NCBI GenBank assembly: GCA_037951105.1
Contig: JBAMJV010003825.1
Coordinates: 1 to 64,000 of the forward strand
DNA from: Echinarachnius parma
Lineage: Eukaryota; Echinodermata; Echinoidea; Clypeasteroida; Echinarachniidae
Length of the DNA stretch: 64,000 nucleotides
Direction: 5' to 3'
How positions within the stretch are numbered: position 1 is the stretch's first letter; the number at the start of each line of letters is the position of its first letter. Made by a program: the position numbers and the translations under genes. The notes beneath the pieces were generated by a model, which made no database searches, was not told the DNA's origin, and saw only the letters and a list, made by a program, of their open reading frames with translations. Below, in pieces: positions 39,250-52,530 of this stretch.

Positions 39250-39330
39250 CGGTTTAAATTTCGTGGCTCAGTGGTTTGGACTTTGGCCCACTGCAATCGG
39301 AAGGTCATGGGTTCGATATACTCGATGAGA
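39250..39330 (+). repeat. tRNA-like head, probable SINE or tRNA relic
   Basis: GTGGCTCAGTGGTTTGGAC resembles a pol III A box and GGTCATGGGTTCGATATAC a B box at tRNA-like spacing. A full cloverleaf is not convincing, so a tRNA-derived SINE is more likely than a functional tRNA. Confidence 0.4.
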
Positions 39331-39649
39331 AAATCACACATTTTGAAGGTGTCGCAACTTCGACCCTGTTATAACTGCCAATTAGTATATTTTAAGAATC
39401 CACTTGTCCCGGACCTGTAGAGAAATTTTCTCGAAAAACATAACCTCCCCTCCCATTCATTTACAATTGAATTGGATTGAATTAAATTCACATTTATTGA
39501 TAAATGTGCATTTACACATTGCAAGAATATACAAATTATAAACAAGGTGTATTGGGGTCACTTCTTAGTATAAGCCATTTTGAACTAGGCTAGTTTGTGC
39601 ACATGATGAGTATAATGATAGAGTCGACCATGACACTCAAATTGTTAAA

Positions 39650-39800
39650 GGTAGTTTGGATTCGTACAAATCAGATGCTCGACGCCATCTTGCTCACGGT
39701 ACGGAATGCACACAAGCTTTGTGTAATACAGTGTGCACAAACTGGCCTATTTCAAAATGGCGACCCGTGGTATAGAGCATCCCCACGGTGGCTGATCTTT
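39650..39800. mobile_element. Family F MITE, diverged copy
   Basis: TTAA at about 39646-39649 is followed by AGGTAGTTTGGATTCGTAC. The interior shares CGCCATCTTG, CAAACTGGCC and TTCAAAATGGCGACCCG with the 5401 copy. The right end reads GGCTGATCT before TTAA. Confidence 0.7.
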
Positions 39801-39986
39801 AAATCTAAATTTACACCAATTTATATCGATTAATTAATTGTTATTTTTCAGTTGGCAAAACTCAAAACATCGTAGCAAATCTTTTTCAACAAACATCTTT
39901 TGCCAGTCCCTAAGAACAATTGAATCTTCGTTGGGGTATTAGGTATTTGCCATGGATTGATCGTTTGAAGAAAAAAAAATTACACT

Positions 39987-40308
39987 CATAGGCGTATGAG
40001 CAAGGCGGGGGGGGGGGGGGGCCCTGGAGTTTTGAAAACGGTCATATTCGGGCAAAACCACCTGAAATTCGGGCAAATCATGTTATATTCAGGCTAAACC
40101 ATGTCTTATTCGGGCAAATGCATGTCATATTCGGGCGAAATCTAATCATATTCGGGCAAAATTGTTCGTGCATCAAAAAGGCAAAGACTTTTTTTTTTTT
40201 TGCTTGTCAGGCAAACAGGCGGAAATTATCATTATTTGGCCAAAAGACCTCAGTCCCCCCCCCCCCCCCCCCCCTCCCCCCTCAGAAAAACGTTCCCCTA
40301 CGCCCATG
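39987..40308. mobile_element. hAT-like MITE, CAT(A/G)GGCGTA family, second copy
   Basis: The ends CATAGGCGTATG and, inverted, CATGGGCGTAGG are flanked by ATTACACT and ACTGCACT, which agree at six of eight positions. It has six internal CATATTCGGGCAAA-type words, a poly-G run near the left end and a poly-C run near the right. Confidence 0.8.
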
Positions 40309-40669
40309 ACTGCACTAGAAATGGGACCCTACTTTGGGTTCGATTCATAGTATTGACGGTTTAACCCCACACTCTTTCCTTTCGTTCTTTGTTGACACTC
40401 GAAGTATCCGCCATAGAACTTCCGCTTGCACTTTATTACGTCACAAAGAACATGGAATTCGATTGTTACGTAACAATTAACCTTTCTATTGTTTCCTGAT
40501 GAAAGTAAAACAAGGACCCGGTGACATACATTCGCGCTTTAAATTATGTGAATCAATTAGATAGATTGGTGAAAAATGTAACCTAAAACAGAGAGCAATA
40601 AAGTACATGACTTGTAAACGTTTTGCATTTGAGTGGGAAAGGGGATTAGAAATTGTATTACAGGAGGAG

Positions 40670-40682
40670 GAGATGATGATGG

Positions 40683-40729
<47 letters not shown>

Positions 40730-40792
40730 GTGATGATGGTGATGATGGTGACGATGATGACGATGATGACGATGATGACGATGATGACGATG

Positions 40793-40854
<62 letters not shown>

Positions 40855-40995
40855 GATGATCTGACGATGATGATGATGATGATGATAATAACGAAGGTGA
40901 TGATGATGATGACGATGATGACGATGGTGACGATGATGACAATGATGCTGCTACTAATGATGATGCATGGTGACGATGATGACGATGATGATCAA
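40670..40995. repeat. (GAT)n microsatellite with GAC and GGT variants
   Basis: About 320 bp of GATGATGAT with interspersed GACGATGAT. Acidic and Met-rich open frames here are products of the repeat. Confidence 0.97.
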
Positions 40996-41494
40996 CATGG
41001 CGGAGAGGAGAAGAGGGAGGAGGGGAAGGAGGAGGCAGGATGCGTGAAGGAAGAAGAAGACGAAAGGCAAAAGTGGATGATGTTCGGGATACTGCTTATT
41101 AAGGCTTATTTAACAGGGTGAGAATTAACAAGCCATTCTGACTTCATCCTCCACCCTTTAACAATTACCCTAATTGATGAAGTGAATGTGGAAAGAAATC
41201 TATAACTCTCATCAGGGTAACATGACGATTTCATTAGAATTGGTCATTACGTCATTATAAGTGATGTGAGACAACCCATTTTCTCCGAGCGACTTCTGCT
41301 TAAAGTACGCTGACCTTTACGAGTCTTTGATTGACAGTGACACGGTGTTGAATCGGTAGATGATGTGTTTTTTTTTTTTTTTTTACTTTTAAATGTGAAA
41401 AAATATCATATGGGCATGACAAACAGGAGTTTGACTTTATTACAGATGAAAGGTCAATGGTGAGCAACTTGATCTAAACGACTATTTACAATCT

Positions 41495-41650
41495 GGGCCC
41501 CGTTGCAGAAAGAGGTACAATCGATTGTAAGTTACAATTAATTATATATATACAAGTCATACAATTTGCGCATTTTAATCGATCAGTTTGCACATGTACT
41601 CACATGATCTGATCTTACAATCGATTGTACCTCTTTCTGCAACGGGGCCC
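41495..41650. mobile_element. Hairpin MITE with GGGCCCCGTTGCAGAAAGAG ends
   Basis: 156 bp with arms of about 45 bp that continue into GTACAATCGATTGTAAG. It is the better preserved copy of this family. Confidence 0.8.
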
Positions 41651-42259
41651 CGATAAGAATTGTGATTAGCATTTGCAATCGATTTGTATAATGCACATGA
41701 TATTTAATTTTAAAAAAATAAAGATAACGTTACCTTCTATGAAATTGAGAACGAAATCATGATCGCTTTGTTTGATCGAACATTATTGAAAAGTAGGACG
41801 AATCAGATAGTATAAAGAAAAATTCTTGTAAAACTGAATATTACTGGCTGAAACTTGAACAATGAACACTAATAGTTTTCATAATTAGTACCATGCTTGA
41901 ATGCCGGTAGTGTATTTCGGCCATTTCTCTAAAGTTATTTTGATAAGAAAAAACGCTTTTTGTTTTTAAAATTATATGTGCTTTTACAATTTATACTTAG
42001 TTTTCCTTTGCCTCACAATTTGTTTAAAAGCGCCCTCTAAACTAAAACTTTACTATCCCTTTAAGAAATTACATTAACGGCAGAATAATGTGGTCAAATC
42101 TTGCGTGCTAACTTGGTCCGCCCATCCATCCAGGCCTATATATACGTTTCCGCCTTGACCAGCGGTCAGGTATTCAGAGTGGTCAAACGAGAAATGGTCG
42201 GAGGACGGAGGAAGGAAGAACTGAAGAAAGACATGCAAAGTTAGGGTGAGGAGGCTTAA

Positions 42260-42752
42260 AGGGGTAGTTCAGTTTTGGTATAGAGGGCGCTGCACGAATT
42301 TTTTATTTTTTTTTGTGCGATAATGATAAACTAAACAAAAATTTGAAAGAGCATCCAATATTAATGGCAGAATAAACTTTATTTGATCAAAATCGGTTCA
42401 GAAACGGCTGAAATATCAATAAATATATTTGATCGTAATAAATCTGGGGCCCAGATTTATTCGATGATTTTTTTTTTTAATTAAAAAAATGCTTACACTT
42501 TTTCAAAAAAATTCAAAAGAGGTTTTTAAATAGTTGTTGATGATCTCTCTATTTAATCATTATTTCAACGAAACATCACATGCATAATTTGGTATGAAAA
42601 ATGGTTGAAACCAATGCTTTTCTAGGGAGCGCCCTCTTGTGTTTGATTTTCTATACCTTTCGAGCATGGTGGAGTTATAAGTATCAGTTTGTAATATTAT
42701 TGTGCAGGTTTTGGCTACTAAAGCTCAGCCTTACCAAAACTGTACTACCCCT
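42260..42752. mobile_element. TTAA-flanked MITE, family B
   Basis: The ends AGGGGTAGTTCAGTTTTGGT and ACCAAAACTGTACTACCCCT are flanked by TTAA at 42256-42259 and 42753-42756. Length about 493 bp. The first bases carry TATAGAGGGCGCT, shared by all copies of this family. Confidence 0.85.
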
Positions 42753-43899
42753 TTAAAGACAGAGTTGTTTTCAGGATTGCAAAGTCTACATTTTGTAACA
42801 TGCTAGTTAAAAAGATAATTTATTTGGCTATGCTGGGCCTGGGGTATGCAAACAAACTAACAAATGACTGTGTATTTCTATATGATTTGACGTGTCCAAT
42901 GAGTGACGTATTAAAATTCCATGTTAGAATTATCATATGACCGTGTATATAGTGGGCAAAAATGCAAACGTAAATTGTTTCTTTGCTAACTCATTCGTTG
43001 CATATAAGTTAAAATAACCCCTCGAGATGTATCATAAAGTATACGTGTACTCCAGTCATATTTTATTTTGTAAATGCAAGTATAAACATTCGTCACCCTC
43101 TTGTTCAGTTGTTCTCTTATACTTTTCGTATAGAGGAAAGTGTGGCTTTAATTTCCTTCAAAGGCGTACATTTTGGGATTGTTAATTGACTTTAATTAAA
43201 GTCAGAGTACTTACCGTATAGATTAGAATACGGAAGTTGGTTTGATCACGTGTGTATGAAAGACCTCCATGTGGTATATAAGCGCCAAACAAGTCAAGGC
43301 CTTTGCAATGTTCTTACAAAATTGTGGTATTGGTTTGTAAATAGAACCCTTCTTAATGTAGAGTAAATTCCAGAAAACGAAACTACTTGTAAATTAAAGG
43401 AATAAAGTCAATTTGTGTATAAACCATTAGAACAATTAACATTTAAACAATTCACACGTCTCACTTTTAGTTCAATTTCGTAATACTAAACTACACCCAA
43501 ACCACTCGCCTCTTCATCATGTTCATCAAAATCAAATCAAATATAATCAAATTCATGTGCAAATAATTATGAAGGATGATACTTTATAGGGAAAATATCT
43601 AAATTTATTGGAGGGCGGGGCATTGAAACTTGAAAGGTAAAATACCAAAAAAGCGCAGTGAAGCCGCTGGAGAAAGAAAAAAACAACCCATTGTGGATCG
43701 AGGCGTCGGGGCGCATAAAATACCTCAACATTCTATATATGGGACTGAGCAGCTACTTCGTGCGTGCAAACAATAAAGAAGGTATCATAAAAATTCCGGC
43801 CCGGGACAAGTTTATACGGCAAAAACAGTAATTATTTTGTTTGCATGTAATTGGCTAGCAGAGGTTGGTAAACACACCGTGTCATAATTCACCGTCATA

Positions 43900-45210
43900 A
43901 ACCAAATCGTGTAAAGGACACCATTATGAATTTGTACTGTTTGTTCACGTCTTCTATTTGAACTGGTTAAACACTGTTAAAGGAAGACTGTCGTCAAGCT
44001 AATGGTGGCGCTAATGATGTGTATTTGCACAGAAATACTTGTACGGTGGTTCTTCGGATCATCATGGTGGTCAATGGGCACGCACGGGAACCATACGTTC
44101 TGTAAAGCGGTGGTCACAACCCGCCGTACTTGCAAGTGCGTGCTGTCTACGTGCAAAAACGTGGGCAAAATTTGGGTATCCGTACGTGGTGAGTACCGAC
44201 TCAGTACCGACTCAGTACGGCTTTGGGAGCACGCAGACACGACGTAGCACTTTTAGTGCACGAGGAACTTTCGCTGCGTTCGCTGCGTTTTCGCTGCGTT
44301 CTACAGCCAATGAGCGCACGTGCGTGCTGCGCACGTGATAAGTGCGTGGTCCGTGCTTACTCGGCACTTCCCCAGTTCAACTGTCCAATGAGCACGCAGA
44401 ATTCACGTGGACCGTACCGAGTAAGCACGTGCTCCGCACTTACAACGCACGTTGTGCGCACTAATTTCTGCAGTATAATATGAGCAGAAAAGGTTGTTCG
44501 CACTTGCACGCACTTAGTGAGTAAGGACATCGTACGTGAGCAGCACGTGTAAGTACGGCCTCCGTACGATAACGTGGCAACCGCACGGAGACCGTACGTT
44601 GTAAGCACGTTGTAAGCACGTACAACGCACTTACCACGTGCGCAACGTACGATGCACGCAACCGCTCATGGGCGGCCAGGCGTGGCGTGCGGGCCACGCA
44701 CTTACACCGTGCGTTGACGGTACTCCCTCACTGCTCTTGCCACTCCCTCCCCACGTTTTCAGAAAAAAACGTAGCTGCCGTGACCTCCCCAAAAAACGTA
44801 CGGACTAAAAACACGCACGATGGGTTGTGACCAGGGCTTAAAGGACGTCATTATACCTGATTAAGTTTGTTGGACATCTTCTGTTTAATTTCACTTAAAG
44901 GAAGACTGTCATCAAGCTAATGATGGCGCTATTCATGTGTAAATTATACGGTGATTCGATCTTGAGACATCATGGTTGGCAATGGGCACGGGAACCATAC
45001 GTTCTGTAAAGGTCGTCATTATATCTGATTAAGTTTGGTGGACATCTTCTATTTAAATTAATTTAAAGGGAGACTGTCGTCAACCTATAATGATGGTGCT
45101 AAAATAATGTGGAAGTTAAATATGCTGTTTTCGAGCCATCGCGTCGGTCAACGTCGGTCAATGGGCGCGAAAACCACCATGAATAAACTGTACAAAGGCG
45201 CACTATGACA
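43900..45210. repeat. Tandem array, ~170-bp unit, interrupted by a transposon
   Basis: The unit starts TTAAAGGAAGACTGTCGTCA then AGCTAATGATGGCGCT, at 43978, 44896 and 45063, with a partial unit before. Later unit words are CAATGGGCACGGGAACCAT and GGACATCTTCT. Confidence 0.8.
44108..44836. mobile_element. GC-rich TIR element built of CGTAC/ACGTGC words
   Basis: The terminal inverted repeats end in TGGTCACAACCC (44111-44122; complement at 44822-44833). The flanks CTGTAAAG and CTTAAAG look like an 8-bp duplication with one base lost; the empty site CTGTAAAGGTCGTC is seen in the next tandem unit (about 45003). The interior is dominated by CGTACG, GCACGT and AAGCACGT words in both orientations. 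Confidence 0.75.
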
Positions 45211-46516
45211 AGAACGAAAAGAATAATTGTGACATAAGGAAACTGCGAGTGTTATTAATAGTAAAGCTTACAATTTAAAGACTACTGTATTCTGTCTTTT
45301 GTGTTGTTTGTATTCCATTAAAGTGCTGTATATGAAGTGTACAAGGCGAGAATCAACGCGCAAAAATACTATAGTATACAGAATTTTAGGTCAAAGGACA
45401 AACATAAAAAAGTGTAACTATAATACTTCTCCCATGGTCATGCATATATAGAGTACCTGTAAGGACAATGGTTTCAAGAAAAGCTTGTCTTTTTGCGTAC
45501 AAACGAACATGCCGAACAAACATTTAAGTATTCACTGTGCAATCCTAAAGTTGACTATAAACTTGGGCATTTACGAGGGCATTAATTTGGCTTTACAATA
45601 TATACCACATGTCATAATCATAATATTCCATTCCGTTTTATAAATACATCATGTAACGCGAACTACCGGTATACTGAATAGGATAAAGCACTGTTCAAAC
45701 ATGCCGCTTTATTACTTTGAATTAGTTTTAAATGATGCTTACTTTTTTTTTGTATAAAGATATCAATTAGAATTACAAAATCCTGATGTCCCGATCAGGC
45801 CGCGGGACATTTTAACCAAATAACACTTCCAGCTTCGTCACAGAAAGGTGCAGACAGCTTAATATTTAGAAATTTATCAGATAAACCTTTCAGATAAACT
45901 CTTTATTTTAAGAGAATGATAGGCCTGTAACTTCGTGACTAAAACAAGGTCTGCGCGCCTTCTATATATTTTTCATTTCCAAGTCTAAATCCGTTTAATT
46001 TTGTTTGTAAAACACCTACAATTTCCGTTATTTATTCACACAAGGCAAAAAGATTGTTTACTGTGTCTAGGTATATAGAGCATAATCAGTTTCCTGGTTG
46101 AATTTGTGTTCAATTGTCTTCATGTGATTTGAGTCATTTAACTTCTGACGAAGATTATGCTATATAAAGATCAAAAGCTTTTATCTAGGCCCAATTGACT
46201 ATAGTAATGCATGCGATATAAAGCAAATAAACAGTTTTCAGCAATTATTTTGTCTTCAATCGTGTTAATTTTCTGGATTTTAGCTGTACAAGTTTTTTAT
46301 TTTATTTTCTAACATATCCATTCGAAATCAATTTATATGTGAGGTTCTTTTTCTTTCCACGATATAAATGATATAGGTTTTTATTTCTCTTTGGATTATT
46401 ATGTGTAAACAAAAAATGATCAAGCAAATTTGATATTAAAAATCATTTTACACAAATTTAAAAGAAAAGTCTAATCCCGTGAAAATAAAAAAAACAGCCA
46501 TATCATATGTTCTTAA

Positions 46517-47050
46517 AGGGATAGTTGAGTTCTGGTAAAGAGAGTACAGTTTTGGTCAAACTGAATTTTAGTAACCAAAACCTGCACCATTACCTTACAA
46601 ACTAATAGTTATAACTCCACCATGCTCGAAAGGAATAACAAAATTACAAATGACTAGGTAAAAAGCCTGTTATCATTCAAAAAGAGCCGTTAAAACTCAA
46701 GAGGGCGCTCTCTAAACACTCATGTGATGTTTTGTTGAAATAGTGATTAGATAGAGAGATATTCAACAACTATTTAAAAACCTCTTTTGTAAATTTTTTG
46801 AAAAGAGGAAGCATTTTAAAAATTTGTTTAACGGCTGGTTCAAAATTTTCGAATAATTGTGGGGCCCCACATTTATTACAAATGGCAATGTTTTTGGAAA
46901 TTTCAGCCATTTCTAAACCGATTTTGATCAAATAAAGTTTATTCTGTCATTAAAATTGTATGCTCTTTCGAATTTGACACTCAGTTTTTCATTATCTCAC
47001 AAACAAATTATTTTGTGTAGCGCCCTCTATACCAAAACTCAACTACCCCT
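46517..47050. mobile_element. TTAA-flanked MITE, family B, inverted orientation
   Basis: TTAA at 46513-46516 and 47051-47054. It reads as the reverse complement of the 42260 copy, with AGAGCGCC/GGCGCT words and ATACCAAAACTCAACTACCCC at the right end. Confidence 0.85.
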
Positions 47051-48154
47051 TTAATATATCAATATAGTAAAACAATTCATTCAAACGTTTTGCTATCAAT
47101 ATGTGTAAACTTAGAGATTACAACATTAAGAAATTAATTGTTAATTAATAATCGATACATCAAAACATAATTACGACGAATCTATATAAGAACATTATTA
47201 AGAAAATATGAGTGAAAGTACATTATTGTATTATTTCTTATTAATCGAACTTCTCTTCGTGACATACACAATACAACAATACAAAGTTTGCATGAGCGCT
47301 TCTGAGTTATTATTATTGTTATTAAATAATGAATACACTATCTTAATTAATGTGTATTATGTTTTTTGCTTACTGATCATAACAAGCTTATTCCAAATTC
47401 GCATCTTGTATCATAATAATAAGTACAATTTTAATCTGCATCGGATCTCAGACATTACAAGTCATACAGTTCAATAGGTCCTAAGATATTATCTTAAACT
47501 TCTAAAAGTGAAGGACTTCATTACATTTTATGTTCCTGTTCTAAATGTAAAATTGCAATAAATGTTTACAGCAGTTTTTGTTCATGTACTCAAGCATCTC
47601 CCAGCCATCTATCCACGTGTACGTGTGATGGTAGTGTTAGTTCATCGTAATCTTTTCTCGTAAACATGCCACATCGACACACGCGCGTATATCATAATCG
47701 TCTCGAAAACCATTTACTTGATAGTTTAATCGATCTGATAAAATACCAAAGTTATCATAACAATTTAGTCTCTAATCTGCGAACCCATTTTCCCATACAA
47801 TCCATATCTTAAAAAATACAATCACAGTGCTTTTCTACCGCGATTAAGAGTCATAAAACCGTGTGAAATCATATACGCGTGTGTTTAGGTGTTTTATTCT
47901 GAAACACTCATATCTATATTACTGCACTACAAATCGTAATAAATCGTTTTGCACAGCAGATAAGCTTATCGTGGTTTAGTCCCAAGCCAGCTACTGTGTT
48001 GCATATTATACGAGAAGTGTGTGTAAATCTTGAGTATATATGTCATTTTTTTAAAGAATACAATTTAAAAATGTTGCAAATAAAAGGTGTGATCTTAGGT
48101 TAAAATTAACCCCTAAATGGTTTGTGAAATAATAACACTGCATGGTACTAGTAA

Positions 48155-48285
48155 TACTAACAACAACAACAACAGTAATAATAATAATAATAATAATAAT
48201 AGTAATAATCATCATCATAATATTAATAATAATAATGTTAATAGTAAAAATAATAATGATAACAATAATAATAATAACAAAGAAA
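48155..48285. repeat. (AAT/AAC)n microsatellite
   Basis: Trinucleotide run AACAACAAC then AATAATAAT with variants; it produces an Asn-rich frame of no significance. Confidence 0.93.
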
Positions 48286-50071
48286 TATTAGTATTAATAG
48301 TTTTAACAATAATACAATTCATTGAACAATTATAATTATACATCATACATGAAAATCATCTTTGATCCTCGTATAACAGAAACATAAATTACTTATCTGA
48401 AAAATTATGTAAAATTGAAACTTTTATTAGGAATATGACATCAAGTACAATTCACATATAAAAAGGCAATTTTACCAAACCGAACACATTATAACTTTTT
48501 TCTTGAACTAATTGATATGAAATTGTCTATATTTATCGTCGCATATACAAAAAACAATTATTTTTATTTTAATTCCCACTTGAAAAGTAATCTTTTCCCA
48601 ATTGTCATGTACGAGGGAAATAAAGATGATTAAGAATATTAATTATTAGCTCATTATTCTTCAGGCAATTTCTATTATGTTATGATATTTTTCATGAAGA
48701 AAGGTTTGTTTTTCCATCGTATTAATGTTGACATTTAACATTTCCTTGAAACAAACGTAATAGTGTGTAAAAGTGAAAACCTTAAAATTGACGAGTTATT
48801 TTTAATTTTTTTAATTTTTTTTTAGAGAATAGTTTTGTTTTTGCATGCATGGTTGTGTTAATCCTATTGTATGACTTATATAGTATGTGGATTGTTTGCG
48901 TGACATCAAATATCGTTTTGACGCAAACATAATCCCCCGAATTTAACCGTCTCATTCTCAACTAAAAAACCAACTCATGTACACAATTGATAAGTTTATT
49001 TACGTGAATTTAGGAGAGTTATACACCCTCGGCTTGAGGCGAAGTGTCGCTGGCACTTGACCGAACACTCACCGGTTCGTTTGCGCAGCTCTCACGGGTT
49101 GAGAAGGTACAAGCCTCCGGCGGAATGTTAGCTAGGATAATATGGCGCTCTTCATAAAAAATAGCAACGATTTTTTTTTCCACACACAAAATCAGCACGC
49201 GCAAAATTCCAAGAAACAACGGTACTTGACAACGCGCCACCCGGCTGGATCCCGACAGATCGCTGTCGCCTGTCCGCTAAGCCCACTAGTAGTTACCAAA
49301 TGCCTTAAAATTGCAGATTATGATGTAAAAACATGTACACCAAATTTGTCAAACGTCAAACAACAATTTCTGTAATGTCCTATTATACCAGTTATCCCGC
49401 CCCTATAAGGAATATTAGAATACAATACATAAATGGCTGAAAGTATATGGGGAATCATTAAAGGGAAAATGAATTAATTTCTTTTTTGGGCTGTGTGACA
49501 TTGAAAAGAATTAGGGGTCGACAAAATTGTAGGGCCATGAGAGTGGGTTTTATTTGGAGGGTATTACGTTTATTAGCTTGCTTGTAAACTTTGGACGCGC
49601 TAAACATCGTTAAGTCACCCTAACGATCTGCAAACATCGTTTTGGGTCCCTTTCTGATGACTTTTAGGGGGTCAAAGGGCGGGAAAAATTACCGTGATTG
49701 CGCAAAAAAAGTAATTAAAAGAAACCCTCCCCTTGACAAACATAATATACATTATATAAAGAAGTAGAGGGTTTTGCTCATCGATATATACATACTGGAT
49801 ACAGCACGCTGAACAATGCCGAATGAGCGACGTTGAAGCCGCCGCAAGTATCTAAAAGTCCACCTAAGTGACCAAATACAAAAGGTGCTTCTATTCATTT
49901 CCGTAAATCGATTCACTCGAGCGAGCATGGTCTTTGTATTTGGAGTACTTTTGGAGTACTTTTTCACACTGTCGCTGGCTTAATGATGAGGGCGCTGTTG
50001 CTATATCCAGTATTTTTATATCGATGGTTTTGCTGGTTTATAAAGCCAGAACGAATTTCAGAAGCCAAGTC

Positions 50072-50074
<3 letters not shown>

Positions 50075-50108
<34 letters not shown>

Positions 50109-50114
50109 GTGAGT

Positions 50115-50169
<55 letters not shown>

Positions 50170-50212
50170 CGCGCGTGTGTGTGTGCGTGTGTGTGTGGGG
50201 GGGGGGGGGGGC
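50075..50212. repeat. (GT)n microsatellite followed by poly-G
   Basis: GTGTGT from 50075 to 50198 with a few interruptions, then about 14 G. Confidence 0.97.
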
Positions 50213-50917
50213 AAGGGTTTTCCATGTTTCCAATTACACTGTCTTTTTCTATATATCGATGCGCTCTAGTTTCACCGTTTGACTTTAATAAGCCTATCAT
50301 AGAACTTTAATTAGCTTATTATGTATTATAATTATGTTATTGATTTCACTCCCCTTCACATAGAAAAGATCTTGGAGTTTGGAGTGTGCCAGCGACCAAG
50401 TTGTGGAGAGCGGGGGGGGGGGGGGGGGGGGGTACCCCCTTACATAAGTGACATCTTTCATTTTTGGTACTGAACACGATTTTTAGAGTGGTAAAACTCA
50501 TACAAACTGAAATTGTCACTAGATGAAAACGGTTATACTTGTGTGTTAGCCATTTATCATCCCGTATGTATGTATGTGGGGGGGGGGGGGGGGGGGGGAG
50601 GGGCGGGCTGCAGCCCCACAATCCCCACATTTATATCATATGCAACAAATCATATTCCTTTAAAAGCATTCCACTTCTTTTATGTGCAATAGAAAACCAC
50701 CAACAATTTTTTTTTAAACACATCCCATCCACTCCAAATTTAGAGTATCCAAATTCTCGGTCATAATTAGTCAGGACTATATATACTCCCATTTATATAT
50801 GCGTTTTTATTATTTTTGTTAAAAACTCATCTATTCAACTACTTGGTAACCATGAATATCAAATTAACTTTTCCTGGAACTTCTTTTTTATTCATTTACT
50901 AAAAATCATGGTTAACA

Positions 50918-51066
50918 CAAACACACACCCATAAAACAAACATAAGGTCATGATCACAAACACACGCACACACGCACGCGCACACCCCACACACACACAT
51001 ACGCATATAGACACACACACACACACAAACACCCCACACACATGCACGCACACACACACACACGTA
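50918..51066. repeat. (CA)n-rich microsatellite
   Basis: Interrupted CACACA and CACGCA units over about 150 bp. Confidence 0.93.
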
Positions 51067-51411
51067 CATTTCTATACAACATTCAATAACATTAAAGAAA
51101 AAAACAATAAATATCAGTAGCATTTCTAATATAATCATACAATAGATTTTATATATCGTAATTTCATAATAAAAATACAGACAGTGAATAAAATATTTCA
51201 TATTAGCTAGAAAGATATGTTACATACAATATCTTCTCTGCATTTTCTCACATTGCTGCTACATAGAATATATGTATGTTCTTTTATTAATTTCTTTATA
51301 CCCAGGTAGCAGAATTTAAAATGAAATTAAATCATTCATGGCAACTCAAACGTTCCCATTCCGCCACAAATATAAAATTGATATCAACATGGTTCCATGA
51401 AATGTTCCTAG

Positions 51412-51603
51412 CAGTGGCGTAGCATGGTCGGACTGATTGGGGGGGCACGCAAAATTATTGAGGGGCACACCTTATGTATTTCTTTGTTTTTTCAAAAAAT
51501 GGCCCCTTATGTTTTCTATTGTTTTTTCAAAATTATTGGGGGGGGGGGCACAGGCCCCCCCGTGCCCCACCCCCCCCCCCCCCCCCCCATAGCTATGCCA
51601 CTG
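51412..51603. mobile_element. hAT-like MITE with 8-bp target duplication
   Basis: The ends CAGTGGCGTAGCATGG and, inverted, CAGTGGCATAGCTATGG are flanked by GTTCCTAG at 51404-51411 and 51604-51611. The 8-bp duplication and CAGTGG ends fit the hAT superfamily. The interior has poly-G and poly-C blocks. Confidence 0.88.
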
Positions 51604-51772
51604 GTTCCTAGTACCTAGCATCAACCAGAGAGGACAATGACAATGATTGTATCATAAAGAATAATCTGAATTCACACTTCTATTACTAGTATCTGCAGAT
51701 TTCATATCAATGTATCATTAAAGTTTAACTCCATGCTGCATAACTTCAAGAGTTATATAAGGAAATAAATCT

Positions 51773-52095
51773 GGACCGATATTCATAAAACTGCGCTAGC
51801 TTAGTGTCAACCTAGGACTTATTTGAATGATACGGCTAAATAGCAACACAAAATGTTCTTAGTCACTCTCTATGGCAAACTAGGTAAGCATGTAATGTTT
51901 TACCTTCTAAGTTAACCCTAGTTAGCAACTAAAAGGATCTCTTGTTGCATACTTAGCCCTGTCAGCTAAAGTAGACTTATATTGGAACTAAACCGAACAC
52001 AAAAAGTAACTTCACCCCTAAGCAGTTGCCCATATCATAACCAACTGTTTGTGTTCGGTTTAGTTAAGCTATTTTGTTTGTATGAATGTGGCCCA
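51773..52095. mobile_element. Diverged copy of the TATTCATAAAA MITE with a nested hairpin
   Basis: It starts GGACCGATATTCATAAAACT and ends GTATGAATGTGGCCCA. At 51986-52065 it contains a separate hairpin (AACTAAACCGAACACAAA and its complement) absent from the 52531 copy. Confidence 0.65.
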
Positions 52096-52325
52096 ACAGT
52101 GGCAGTGATTGGGGGAAGGGGAGAGGGGCACAGGGGGGCATGTCAATTTGACCTCATGACCCCAAAATATAATAACTTCATTGGCACCCCAAGATACATA
52201 CATGAACCAAGTTTGGTGAGAATCCGTCAATTGGTTCTTGAGATAACGCGATCACGAGAACGGGGGATACGGACGGACGGAGGTACGTACAGGCAGCCCA
52301 AAACATAATGCCTCCGGCTACATCG
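52085..52325. repeat. Dispersed repeat with GACCTCATGACCCC and GAGATAACGCGATCACG words
   Basis: This segment has the style of a dispersed family common in marine invertebrate genomes (CAAGTTTGGTGAGAATCCGT, TTCTTGAGATAACG, ACGGACGGACGG, TGCCTCCGGCTACATCG). Only one copy is in the window, so the call rests on recollection. Confidence 0.4.
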
Positions 52326-52530
52326 TTGCAGAGGCATAAAATCGTTCCGACCTAGCTAGGCCACTGTAGCCCACCATGTAAATATGAGGAATTGCCCTTT
52401 TCATTACCATGAGTACACATTTTGTGCAAATATCTTGATGGCATTTTTATGGGGCGTACTATAAAGTGGGTAAAGCCAGTCTTCCACAGAAAGACTTTTA
52501 CTGTTTCACGGCATGCAACACAATACAAAA

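Noticed and set aside
40633..41121. 162-residue acidic open frame (Asp-rich)
   Set aside because: It is the translation of the (GAT)n microsatellite; other frames give Met- and His-rich strings of the same length.
49019..49240. 73-residue minus-strand open frame in a slightly GC-richer segment
   Set aside because: No family resemblance, no splice signals or conserved neighbour; considered and left out as unsupported.
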